Source: Cryomorpha sp963748925
Lineage (GTDB): Bacteria > Bacteroidota > Bacteroidia > Flavobacteriales_D > Cryomorphaceae
NCBI GenBank assembly: GCA_963748925.1
Contig: CAVVKG010000009.1
Coordinates: 744,001 to 808,000 of the forward strand
Direction: 5' to 3'
DNA: 64,000 bases
Shown here: in pieces, positions 54,705 to 63,495 of the stretch
Layout of the letters: every line of letters starts with the position of its first letter
Numbering within the stretch: the stretch's first letter is position 1
Position numbers and translations under genes: made by a program
Notes under the pieces: model-generated
The model's database searches: none
What the model was told of the DNA's origin: nothing
Seen by the model: only the letters and a program-made list of their open reading frames with translations

Positions 54705-57146
54705 GTGGGGTGCAGATTCAAAAATTTTCTGGAGCTATTCAGATTACCGGAACAATATAAATCTTGTGTTTTTGTCTGCGTTTCATTTTTCTGTTTGTTT
54801 TCTAGTGTTTATTCTATCGCTCAGGATGTTAGAATAAATGAAATTGTGGCATCTAATGATGGCGATTTTCTAGACGAAGATAGTGATGCGAGCGACTGGA
54901 TTGAATTATATAATCCTTCTGATCTCAGCATTTCTCTTGAAGGATACAGCATAAGTGATAATTGGGACGATCCTGATCAATGGGTTTTTCCATCTATTAC
55001 AATGCCGGCTCAAACTTATATGGTTGTTTTTTGCTCTGGCAAAAATCGATTTTCAGAACCACTACACACCAACTTCAAAATTAAATCGGAAGGCGAGCCG
55101 TTGCTATTGAGAAATGGCGCAGGTGAATTAATTGATGTCATTGAACCTAGAGCTATGGCCGAAGGGTTTTCACTTACACGAATATGCCCGGGTACTTGCT
55201 ATTGGGAGCTACTTTCTGAGCAAAGTCCAAACAACATAAACGCAGCAGTAAGTTTAGTGAGTTTTTCAGAGCCATCCGGGATTTATATGGGTGAACTAAA
55301 TTTAGAATTAAGTCATTCATTCAATCATGAAATACGCTATACCCTTGACGGTTCAGTTCCCGAGGAAAACGACTTATTGTATACTGATGCGATTAATTTA
55401 GTAGATCCTACGGGAACCCTAAGCGATATTTCTTCCATTTCCACTTCCCCTTATTGGTCTTTCCCTTCTGGAGAAATGCCGCAAGTAAATGTAGTTCGCG
55501 CAAGGTCATTTCTTAATGGAGAACCAAGTTCAACCACTTTCTCAAAAACCTACGGTTTCGATTCTTTTGTAGATCAATCGTTTCAAAACTATCCGGTTTT
55601 TTCAATTCATAGCAATGCTGACTCGCTCTTTGACCCGCAGTATGGAATTCATGTTCCAGGCGATACATATGATTCAACGAATCCGCAATGGACCGGCAAC
55701 TATTTTCAACGTGGCGGCGAATGGGAAAGAGATGTACACATTGAGTACTTTGAAGAGGGTGATTTGAAATGGTCCCAGGATATAGGTGTGCGCATTCATG
55801 GAGGGAAATCTCGAAATGCTGCTCAAAAGTCGTTGCGCCTATATGCACGAGAAGACCTTGGTGCAGCCAAATTTAATAGCCCATTTTTCGAGACCAAAAG
55901 CAAAACTGTTTTTGATAAGCTATTGCTCAGGGCTCATTTTGGCTGTTGGAATAGAACAGTTATTAAAGATGAAGTCTCTGCCTACATCGCCCGAGATCTT
56001 GATTTTGAAACGCAGCACTCAAGGCCATGCATCGTCTTCATTAACGGTGAGTATTGGGGTCTTTTTGCGATAAGAGATTATTTTGACTCCAATTATATTG
56101 AAGAGGATTTTGAGATTGAAAAAGACTCGGTTGATATTATTGTAAATGGTTCTGGCGTAAGACCCGGTCAATCCGAGGAATGGGGTATTGTGGAGGGAGA
56201 TAATTGGCATTATATCGCAATGATAGACTTTCTTGAAAACAATGATATTAGTGATCCTGACAATTATGCATATTTGTCAACTCAGTTAGATATTTCAAGT
56301 ACTTTGGATTATTACTGTTCTCAAATATTTTTTGCTCAAAAAGACTGGCCTTCAAATAACTACAAGTTGTGGAGCGGTGGTGCTGATAGCAAATGGAGGT
56401 ATTTGTTTTACGACATTGATTCAGGCTGGGGTCAAATGGGAGCTACTCATAATACATTGGAATATGCTGCACACCCCACCGGTTCTACAATTTATAATAC
56501 GCCTTATGCTACTTACCTATTTAGGAGGTTATTGGAGTCTCCTTTATTTGTGGAAGCATTTCAGAAAAGATTTGCCTGCTTGTTGAAGAGCGAATTTTCT
56601 CAACCCGTTATTGAGCAAGCCCTCGATAGATTTGTCGATTTATACACAGAGGGAATGCAAGAGAATTTAGATAGATGGCATAATGTGAGCAGCATGACTG
56701 ACTGGATATCCCGGGTTGAGTCGAAACTTTATGATTTTAACGATGAAAGAGTAGAGAACGTTGTAGAGCATATGAGCACCTATTTCAATATCGATTTTGA
56801 TCCCGCTGATTACGATTGTATGATGATAGATGATCCTGTTTTCGTGGAAGATGATACATTAACTGCAGTTACTGATTCAATTACAACCGCTTTAGAAGAG
56901 TTAGAAATATCAGGGCCTAAAATTCATATTTATCCAAATCCTTCTAAAGATTGGATATGGGTTGATGCAGAAATTAATTCCGAATCTGCCCGATTGCGAA
57001 TTTTAGATGCCTTGGGCAGATTGGTTTATAGTGATTCTTATTATTTTCATCAAAAAGTATCTGTTTCTGATTTTAGCCCTGGACTCTACTTTCTTGTTAT
57101 TGACTCAGATAAAAGGTCGTTTACCAAGCGATTTATTAAACCTTAG
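54705..57146 (+). CDS. Secreted CotH-kinase-like protein with lamin-tail domain and T9SS sorting domain
   Basis: 813 residues from a GTG start; a signal peptide (CVFVCVSFFCLFSSVYSIAQ) ends near residue 40. A lamin-tail-type (LTD) domain covers about 42-130 (VRINEIVASNDGDFLDEDSD, DWIELYNPSDLSISLEGYS, PAQTYMVVFCSG), then a chitobiase-like beta-sandwich (RYTLDGSVPEEN). The CotH region spans about 295-680: GVRIHGGKSRNAAQKSLRLY, LLRAHFGCWNRTVIKDEVSA, VFINGEYWGLFAIRDYFDSN, DWPSNNYKLW and YLFYDIDSGWG. It ends with a T9SS type A sorting domain (IHIYPNPSKDWIW, RILDALGRLVYS, FSPGLYFLVI). CotH proteins are atypical kinases related to Fam20/Spo-coat kinases. Inference: a secreted surface kinase-like protein; its substrate is unknown. 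Confidence 0.88.
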   Translation: MGCRFKNFLELFRLPEQYKSCVFVCVSFFCLFSSVYSIAQDVRINEIVASNDGDFLDEDSDASDWIELYNPSDLSISLEGYSISDNWDDPDQWVFPSITMPAQTYMVVFCSGKNRFSEPLHTNFKIKSEGEPLLLRNGAGELIDVIEPRAMAEGFSLTRICPGTCYWELLSEQSPNNINAAVSLVSFSEPSGIYMGELNLELSHSFNHEIRYTLDGSVPEENDLLYTDAINLVDPTGTLSDISSISTSPYWSFPSGEMPQVNVVRARSFLNGEPSSTTFSKTYGFDSFVDQSFQNYPVFSIHSNADSLFDPQYGIHVPGDTYDSTNPQWTGNYFQRGGEWERDVHIEYFEEGDLKWSQDIGVRIHGGKSRNAAQKSLRLYAREDLGAAKFNSPFFETKSKTVFDKLLLRAHFGCWNRTVIKDEVSAYIARDLDFETQHSRPCIVFINGEYWGLFAIRDYFDSNYIEEDFEIEKDSVDIIVNGSGVRPGQSEEWGIVEGDNWHYIAMIDFLENNDISDPDNYAYLSTQLDISSTLDYYCSQIFFAQKDWPSNNYKLWSGGADSKWRYLFYDIDSGWGQMGATHNTLEYAAHPTGSTIYNTPYATYLFRRLLESPLFVEAFQKRFACLLKSEFSQPVIEQALDRFVDLYTEGMQENLDRWHNVSSMTDWISRVESKLYDFNDERVENVVEHMSTYFNIDFDPADYDCMMIDDPVFVEDDTLTAVTDSITTALEELEISGPKIHIYPNPSKDWIWVDAEINSESARLRILDALGRLVYSDSYYFHQKVSVSDFSPGLYFLVIDSDKRSFTKRFIKP

Positions 57147-57231
57147 TAAAACGGTACCAGGAATTCAATTTTAAAAAGGGCTACAGTGACTCGGTCTTTT
57201 TTAAATTTACCGATTCAAGAATTCAAACATT

Positions 57232-59331
57232 TTGACTTCCTTCCTAAAAAACACCCTCGAATACATAAAAGGTGCCGGACCTGTAAAGGCCGAGCTACTG
57301 GCTGCCGAGCTGGGTATACGAACTGTTGGCGATATGCTGGAGCATTATCCTTTCCGGTATGTAGATAGGTCTGTGGTGATTACGCTTCAAGAACTTAAGC
57401 TATCCCGCGATTTCGGGCAGGTGAGAGGGGTTTTGGGATCTCTTCGTGAAGAGGGAGAAGGAGGTAGAAAAAGACTTCGCGGAAGCTTTAAGGATCACTC
57501 AGGGGTTATTGAACTCGTCTGGTTTAAAGCAACAAAATATCTTAAGGAGAATTTACTGCCGGGCAATGAGTATATGCTCTATGGAAAGGTGACGAGTTTT
57601 AACTCTAACCTCAATGTGGTGCACCCTGAACTCGAGCGTATTGAGGCAGGAAAAATCCCGCAAGGCTATCTCCAGCCGGTTTATAGCACTACTGAGAAGC
57701 TTACGAAAAGAGGATTGGCCTCTAAAGGAATAGAGAAAATAATGGCCAATATTCTTCACCGTCCCGAGCTTGCCGTTGAAGAAACGCTACCCGATTACAT
57801 TCGCGAAAGCCTTGTGCTGGTTCCCAAAAAAAAGGCGATAATCGATATCCACCGGCCAAAAAGCCAGGCTGATGTGAATCAGGCGAGTCGAAGATTGAAG
57901 TTTGAAGAGCTTTTTTACATTCAGTTAGAACTATTGCTGAAAAAGGAATTGCGATCACAGAAAGTGAAAGGTTTTATTTTCGACAATGTAGGCGACTACT
58001 TTAATACATTTTACGAGCAATATCTGCCTTTTGAGCTTACAAATGCCCAAAAGCGGGTACTGCGGGAAGTGCGCCGCGATATGAAATCGGGTTCGCAAAT
58101 GAACCGTTTGTTACAAGGTGATGTAGGGAGCGGAAAAACTATTGTGGCTGCCTTAACCGCGCTTATCGCTATAGATAATGGCTTTCAGGCGGCGTTGATG
58201 GCACCTACAGAGATTTTGGCCGGGCAGCATTTCGAAACACTAACAGAGCTGCTGGGTGAAATGGATATCAAAATAAGCTTGCTCACAGGATCTGTAAAAA
58301 CAGCAAAAAGACGGGAGATTGATGCTGCCTGCAAATCTGGCGAACTTCATATCCTGGTTGGTACGCACGCTTTGCTGGAGGATAAGGTGAAGTTTAAGAA
58401 TCTAGGCCTTGCCATCATAGATGAACAGCACCGTTTTGGAGTGGCGCAACGTGCCAAACTCTGGAAAAAAAATGTGCAACCCCCTCATATTCTCGTTATG
58501 ACGGCTACGCCTATTCCGCGAACACTTTCTATGACGCTTTACGGTGATTTGGATGTCAGCGTTATCGATGAATTGCCGCCCGGAAGAAAGGATATAAAAA
58601 CAATGCATGTTAATGATAGCTCACGATTGAAAATCTTTGGTTTCATCGATGATCAAATTCAACGAGGCAGGCAGGTGTATGTAGTTTATCCCCTAATTGA
58701 GGAGTCGCAGGTGCTTGATCTTAAAGATTTGATGGATGGGTACGAGAGTATCTCGCGCCGATTTCCAACTCCAAAATATCAAATTAGCATTGTACACGGG
58801 CGGATGAAGCCTGCTGATAAGGACTTTGAAATGAACCGCTTTGTGAAAGGCGAAACTCAGATTATGGTCGCTACAACAGTTATCGAGGTTGGAGTGAACG
58901 TGCCCAATGCTTCGATAATGATAATAGAAAGTGCACAGCGATTTGGTTTATCGCAGTTGCACCAGTTGCGCGGCAGGGTGGGGCGAGGAGCTGAGCAATC
59001 ATATTGCATTCTCGCAACTGACGTAAAGCTAAGCTCGGAGGCGCGTACGCGGATGAAAACGATGTGCGAAACCAACGACGGATTTAAAATTGCCGAGGTG
59101 GATCTCAATCTCCGTGGCCCAGGCGATATGATGGGGACCCAGCAAAGTGGACTCGTAGGTCTAAAGCTAGCCGATTTGGTTACAGATGTGAAAGTCCTTC
59201 AATATGCCCGAAATACAGTCATGAATATTTTGGAAGAAGATCCTGAATTGAAAATGGAAAAGCATTTGCCGGTAAGGAAAAAGGCGATTGACCTATTAAA
59301 GAATAAGCCAAATTGGAGTAGAATTTCTTAA
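57232..59331 (+). CDS. recG: ATP-dependent DNA helicase RecG
   Basis: 699 residues, family length, from a TTG start (MTSFLKNTLEYIKGAGPVKA); no ATG precedes the conserved N-terminus. RecG regresses stalled replication forks and branch-migrates Holliday junctions. The wedge (OB) domain occurs at about 60-150 (RGSFKDHSGVIELVWFKATK), then the helicase core with Walker A GDVGSGKT (near residue 296), DEQHRFGV, TATPIPRTLSM and RGRVGRGAEQSYCIL. It follows the CotH gene by 85 nt and ends at the hairpin that opens the palindrome-rich noncoding block. Confidence 0.96.
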   Translation: MTSFLKNTLEYIKGAGPVKAELLAAELGIRTVGDMLEHYPFRYVDRSVVITLQELKLSRDFGQVRGVLGSLREEGEGGRKRLRGSFKDHSGVIELVWFKATKYLKENLLPGNEYMLYGKVTSFNSNLNVVHPELERIEAGKIPQGYLQPVYSTTEKLTKRGLASKGIEKIMANILHRPELAVEETLPDYIRESLVLVPKKKAIIDIHRPKSQADVNQASRRLKFEELFYIQLELLLKKELRSQKVKGFIFDNVGDYFNTFYEQYLPFELTNAQKRVLREVRRDMKSGSQMNRLLQGDVGSGKTIVAALTALIAIDNGFQAALMAPTEILAGQHFETLTELLGEMDIKISLLTGSVKTAKRREIDAACKSGELHILVGTHALLEDKVKFKNLGLAIIDEQHRFGVAQRAKLWKKNVQPPHILVMTATPIPRTLSMTLYGDLDVSVIDELPPGRKDIKTMHVNDSSRLKIFGFIDDQIQRGRQVYVVYPLIEESQVLDLKDLMDGYESISRRFPTPKYQISIVHGRMKPADKDFEMNRFVKGETQIMVATTVIEVGVNVPNASIMIIESAQRFGLSQLHQLRGRVGRGAEQSYCILATDVKLSSEARTRMKTMCETNDGFKIAEVDLNLRGPGDMMGTQQSGLVGLKLADLVTDVKVLQYARNTVMNILEEDPELKMEKHLPVRKKAIDLLKNKPNWSRIS

Positions 59332-59451
59332 AGGCTGCGAGCCTTAAGCGGCAAGAAGCATGCGGGTGCATGGGGTGTGCAATCGCTCAGTTTACCTCGC
59401 TTCTTAGCGTGGCGTCTCGGCATCGCCCTATATGGACGAGGGACTATTCTT

Positions 59452-59475
59452 CCGGCATCTTGCCGGGGTTTTAAT
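59452..59475 (+). terminator. Possible recG terminator hairpin
   Basis: CCGGCA (59452-59457), loop TCT, TGCCGG (59461-59466), then GGTTTT. It is the best terminator-like hairpin after recG but may simply be one unit of the palindrome-rich block. Confidence 0.4.
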
Positions 59476-59707
59476 TTGATCGGTTCGATTCAAATTTGAT
59501 TTTAATTTATTTTCTGGTCTAGTAGATTATTCTTTACCAGGTTGGCCTGGCGAGACGCCAGACGAATGCACCCTCGCGAGACGCGGGCGTGTGCGTATGT
59601 GCAGTCGCTCACATCCCGCGTGGGGAGCGAGGCTTTATTCAAAGCCGATGCATTTCAACTTTCACAAAAAGACCAATTTAGCATCAATAAAAAACCCCAT
59701 TAATTTT

Positions 59708-59715
59708 TAGCTTTG
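59708..59715 (+). promoter_or_regulatory. Promoter -7 box of pheT
   Basis: TAGCTTTG, an exact TAnnTTTG match, 19 nt before the pheT ATG. Confidence 0.55.
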
Positions 59716-59734
59716 TCGCTTAAAGTTTTTCCAG

Positions 59735-62167
59735 ATGAAGATTTCGTATAACTGGCTTCAATCCTACTTAAAATTAGATATTAGCCCTGAGCAGGTGTCT
59801 GAAATATTGACAGATACCGGCCTTGAGGTAGAAAAGTTAGAGAGGTTTGAAACAGTTCCAGGTGGTTTGACAGGCGTGGTTGTGGGTCAGGTAATAGACT
59901 TGTGGTCGCACCCGAATGCCGACAAACTGAATGTCACTAAGGTAGATTTGGGTAAAGGGGAGCCAGTACAGATTGTTTGCGGTGCGCCAAATGTGGCGAA
60001 AGGTCAGAAGGTGCTTGTGGCTACTGTTGGAACAACATTAATGCCTGAACCGGGTAAGCCATTTGAAATAAAAAAAGTTAAAATCCGAGGTGAAGCTTCT
60101 TTTGGAATGATTTGCGCTGAAGATGAACTGGGTATTGGTACCAGTCACGATGGTATTATGGTTCTTAGAGATGACGCAGAAGTAGGATTGTCTGCCGCTG
60201 ATTTTTTAGGAATAGAAACGGATCATGTATTTGAAATAGGCCTTACGCCAAATAGAACCGATGGATTTGGACATATTGGAGCAGCAAGAGATATTGCAGC
60301 TCGCTTGAGTCTCAAATCTCCCGTCAGAGCAGAGCTGCCGAAGCTTGAGTCTATAGAAATTGACAATTCAGCTAAGCCGCGAATTTCTGTAGAAATCCGT
60401 GACAAGGAGGGCGGCGGAAGATATGCAGGTCTCTTAATTGAGAATATTAAAGTAGCACCATCACCTGAGTGGCTCCAAAACAGACTGCGGGCTGTAGGGC
60501 TTTCGCCGATAAATAATGTTGTTGATATTACCAATTTTGTTCAATACGAAACAGGCCAGCCGCTCCACGCTTTTGATGCGGATAAGATTACCGGAAATAA
60601 GGTAATTATCGACACCTTGCCTATAGGAACCAAGTTTACTACACTTGATGAGGTGGAAAGAGAGCTTCATCCTGATGACTTGATGATTTGCAATTCTGAA
60701 GGTGGTATGTGTATAGCAGGGGTGTTTGGCGGAATACATAGCGGTGTTTCAAATAACACCAATTCGGTATTTCTGGAAAGTGCCTGGTTTAATCCGGTGC
60801 GCATTCGCAAAACCGCTAAAAGACATGGTTTAAATACAGATGCTTCTTTTAGGTTTGAACGTGGAGTAGATCCAAACGGAACAATTTACGCATTGAAGAG
60901 AGCCACAAACCTTATTATAGAAATTGCTGGTGGGAAAGCTGTTGGTCCGCTAATCGACGAAATAACAGAGATTCCAAAGGCTGCTGAGTTCGACTTCAGC
61001 CTTACGCGCTTTAACATGCTGGCCGGCACAAACCTAAATGCTGAGGTTGTAGAAGGTATTTTGAAATCGCTGGATTTTGAGATTCAGTCTATCTCGGCCG
61101 ACAAAGTTTTCCAGCTCAAAGTTCCCACATACCGGGTGGATGTAACTCGAGAGATAGATGTGGTAGAAGAGGTGCTGCGTATTTATGGATATAATAATGT
61201 GGATATGCCCGGCCAAATGAAGATTTCTGTTTCGGTTGAAGAGAAACCTGCCAGGCATGAAGTCATTCAAGCGCTAGGACAAGCTCTGGTAGGCCGTGGC
61301 TTTAGCGAAATGATGTCTAATGGTCTCACCCGCTCAGATTATATTAAGGAAGTTACAGGAGTTGATGATGACAAATCACTTATTTACATGCTTAATCCGC
61401 TCAGTCAGGAGCTGGATGTTTTGAGGCCAAACCTCACCATTAGCGTTTTAGAAGCTGCAGCATATAATATAAACCGGCAGGCAGAGCGCTTAAAAGTATT
61501 TGAAATTGGAAAGGAATACCTTAAAACTGAAACGGGGTATCAGGAAACTACAAAGTTGGTTATTACCATGACGGGAATGCGATTTGAAGAATCCTGGAGC
61601 AATCCGGCAGATTTGGTTGATGTTTCAGATTTGCGTGGACATCTCAAGGCTTGTTTTCAGGTAATGGGTCTTGAGTCCAAGTTTGATGAGCCGGAGAAGA
61701 ACCCTTTTTATGGGAGCTCGCTGGGTGTGAAACTGCGCAGAAAGAACATTGGAATACTCGGTGCGGTATCAAAAAAGGCATTGAAGCGATACGGCATTAA
61801 GCGCGATGTGTTTGTTGCCGAAATTAACCTTGACGCTTGTTTGAATGCAATTGGTCACGCCAATAAAACGCTTACTGCTCTTTCTAAATTTCCTACGGTG
61901 CGCCGTGATCTTTCCCTTTTGCTAAATGCAGATATCCGCTTTGAAGAAATTGAAAAGATCGCATTCGCGAAAGCCGGCAAACTTGTAAAAGAAGTTGGAC
62001 TCTTCGATGTGTATGAAGGGAAGAGTTTGCCCGAAGGCAAAAAGAGCTACGCAGTAAGTTTTATCCTTCGCGATGAGAATAAAACTCTAAATGATAAGCA
62101 AATAGACAAGGCAATGTCTGCAATACAAACCGAGTTGGAGACTTCTCTTGGAGCTACCTTACGTTGA
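59735..62167 (+). CDS. pheT: Phenylalanine--tRNA ligase beta subunit
   Basis: 810 residues, normal for the bacterial beta subunit. With PheS it charges tRNA(Phe). Order: N-terminal MKISYNWLQSYLKLDISPEQ, EMAP/tRNA-binding domain at about 40-150 (GVVVGQVIDLWSHPNADKLN, QIVCGAPNVAKGQKVLVATV), B3/B4 editing core (GLSPINNVVDITNFVQYETG, LHAFDADKI), B5 domain, a catalytic-like core (ARHEVIQALGQALVGRGFSE) and C-terminal FDX-ACB domain (LSKFPTVRRDLSLLLNAD to LGATLR). PheS is not in the window. Its stop overlaps the ATG of the acyltransferase gene by one base. Confidence 0.97.
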   Translation: MKISYNWLQSYLKLDISPEQVSEILTDTGLEVEKLERFETVPGGLTGVVVGQVIDLWSHPNADKLNVTKVDLGKGEPVQIVCGAPNVAKGQKVLVATVGTTLMPEPGKPFEIKKVKIRGEASFGMICAEDELGIGTSHDGIMVLRDDAEVGLSAADFLGIETDHVFEIGLTPNRTDGFGHIGAARDIAARLSLKSPVRAELPKLESIEIDNSAKPRISVEIRDKEGGGRYAGLLIENIKVAPSPEWLQNRLRAVGLSPINNVVDITNFVQYETGQPLHAFDADKITGNKVIIDTLPIGTKFTTLDEVERELHPDDLMICNSEGGMCIAGVFGGIHSGVSNNTNSVFLESAWFNPVRIRKTAKRHGLNTDASFRFERGVDPNGTIYALKRATNLIIEIAGGKAVGPLIDEITEIPKAAEFDFSLTRFNMLAGTNLNAEVVEGILKSLDFEIQSISADKVFQLKVPTYRVDVTREIDVVEEVLRIYGYNNVDMPGQMKISVSVEEKPARHEVIQALGQALVGRGFSEMMSNGLTRSDYIKEVTGVDDDKSLIYMLNPLSQELDVLRPNLTISVLEAAAYNINRQAERLKVFEIGKEYLKTETGYQETTKLVITMTGMRFEESWSNPADLVDVSDLRGHLKACFQVMGLESKFDEPEKNPFYGSSLGVKLRRKNIGILGAVSKKALKRYGIKRDVFVAEINLDACLNAIGHANKTLTALSKFPTVRRDLSLLLNADIRFEEIEKIAFAKAGKLVKEVGLFDVYEGKSLPEGKKSYAVSFILRDENKTLNDKQIDKAMSAIQTELETSLGATLR

Positions 62168-63468
62168 TGCAAAAGGCCTGGTATGTATTTTTTAGGTTTT
62201 GGGTAAAATTAGCTGTTAAGCTATTTTACAGGAGGATAGAAGTTTCCGGTTTCGAGAATTATCCGAGGGACTGCCCCATATTGCTAGCGCCTAACCACCA
62301 AAACGCTTTTATGGATGCTCTCGTGCCTACTGTTTTTGCACCACGTCCAATTCATTTTCTTGCCCGTTCTGATGTTTTTAAAACGAAGTTCACAAATTGG
62401 CTTTTCAGATCCTTTAACATGTTGCCGGTGTACCGTCAGCGAGATGGTTTGGCAAATCTGGCAAAAAACGACGAAGTCTTTGAACGGTGCTTTGAGATTT
62501 TGCGAGCGAATGGAACCTTGCTTATTTTTCCTGAAGCCGGGCATCTCGGTGTGCGTCGGTTGCGAACGCTAAGTAAAGGGTTTACACGGATTGTTTTTGG
62601 TGCACTCGAATCACATGAAGATCTCGATATTCAGATTGTGCCATTGGGTATAAATTACAGCAATTATCAGGATTCTCAGTCGCGATTGATTTTGAATATC
62701 GGCAAGCCGCTGGCGGTAAAGGATTACCTAAGCCTGCATAGCGAAAATCCGGCAAAGGCAATGACTCAGCTTCGCGCAGATGTTCAAAGCAGCCTTGAAA
62801 ATGAAATCGTGCACATTCCCAATGAGGAAGCCGGTCGTGCATTTGATATAGAGCTCGATAGGTTGTGGCCTTTTTATTTGCAACGTGCCCAGGGTTTTAA
62901 TCAGCCCAAAAGCCAGTACAATTTTTATAAGAATCGCGAAAAAAGTATTCAAAAAATTGCCGCGGATAACGCTTATTTCAGACGGATTAAAATATATGAT
63001 GTGGAGATGGACAAGCGTCGCCTGCGCGCGCCCTTCTTTTTTATCGAACAGAAAGACGCCGGGTTTTGGGTTATTCAGAATATTCTTCTCATAGCTCTGC
63101 TTCCAATATTCATATTATCATGGATAATGCATGCTCCTTCGTACTTTTTAATAAGGACTGTGCTTAATAAATATGTTGCTGACAAGCAGTTTTATAGTTC
63201 TATTAAGCTTGTAGGTACTCTTTTTCTCTTTCCTATTTTTATGATAATCTATGCTCTCATTGCAGCTTTTTTAACAAAGAGCTCGCTTATTGTGCTTGGC
63301 ATTCTCGTGTTTTTCCCGCTTAGCGTTTTTATTATCAGAGAATTGAGATTACCTTACCGTTATTTGCTCACTATGTGGCGTATGTTTGCTATGCGCATTT
63401 CCAAATCTGATCTTTACAAGTATTTGAAGAAAATAGAAGAGGATATTCTTTCCTTGGTTAAAACTTAG
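62167..63468 (+). CDS. Lysophospholipid acyltransferase family protein (PlsC-like)
   Basis: 433 residues from the ATG at 62167, which shares one base with the pheT stop (TGATG). The N-terminal half is an acyltransferase fold: PILLAPNHQNAFMDALVPTV with the catalytic His and Asp separated by five residues (NHQNAFMD; HX5D rather than the usual HX4D), FLARSDVF, MLPVYRQRDG, and LLIFPEAGHLG (block III, E in PEAG). The C-terminal third has at least two long hydrophobic segments (IQNILLIALLPIFILSWIMH, LFLFPIFMIIYALIAAF, LIVLGILVFFPLSVFII). Role by family: acyl transfer to lysophosphatidate or another lysolipid in phospholipid synthesis. The acceptor is uncertain because of the variant motif and C-terminal extension. 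Confidence 0.85.
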   Translation: MQKAWYVFFRFWVKLAVKLFYRRIEVSGFENYPRDCPILLAPNHQNAFMDALVPTVFAPRPIHFLARSDVFKTKFTNWLFRSFNMLPVYRQRDGLANLAKNDEVFERCFEILRANGTLLIFPEAGHLGVRRLRTLSKGFTRIVFGALESHEDLDIQIVPLGINYSNYQDSQSRLILNIGKPLAVKDYLSLHSENPAKAMTQLRADVQSSLENEIVHIPNEEAGRAFDIELDRLWPFYLQRAQGFNQPKSQYNFYKNREKSIQKIAADNAYFRRIKIYDVEMDKRRLRAPFFFIEQKDAGFWVIQNILLIALLPIFILSWIMHAPSYFLIRTVLNKYVADKQFYSSIKLVGTLFLFPIFMIIYALIAAFLTKSSLIVLGILVFFPLSVFIIRELRLPYRYLLTMWRMFAMRISKSDLYKYLKKIEEDILSLVKT

Positions 63469-63495
63469 AATTCTCAATCCGGTTAATTTCTAGAC

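Larger units (their letters stand above)
59332..59734. repeat. Palindrome-rich, GC-rich noncoding block between recG and pheT
   Basis: This is the only gene-free stretch over 300 nt. It contains hairpins: AAGGCT/AGCCTT (59331-59345, overlapping the recG stop), CCGGCA/TGCCGG with loop TCT (59452-59466), CTGGCG/CGCCAG with loop AGA (59547-59561), CGCG/CGCG with loop AGA (59575-59585), and GGCTTT/AAAGCC (59631-59646). GGCGTCTCG (59411-59419) recurs inverted as CGAGACGCC (59551-59559). The pattern resembles REP-like or miniature dispersed elements. No ORF is supported. The right end carries the pheT promoter. Confidence 0.7.
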
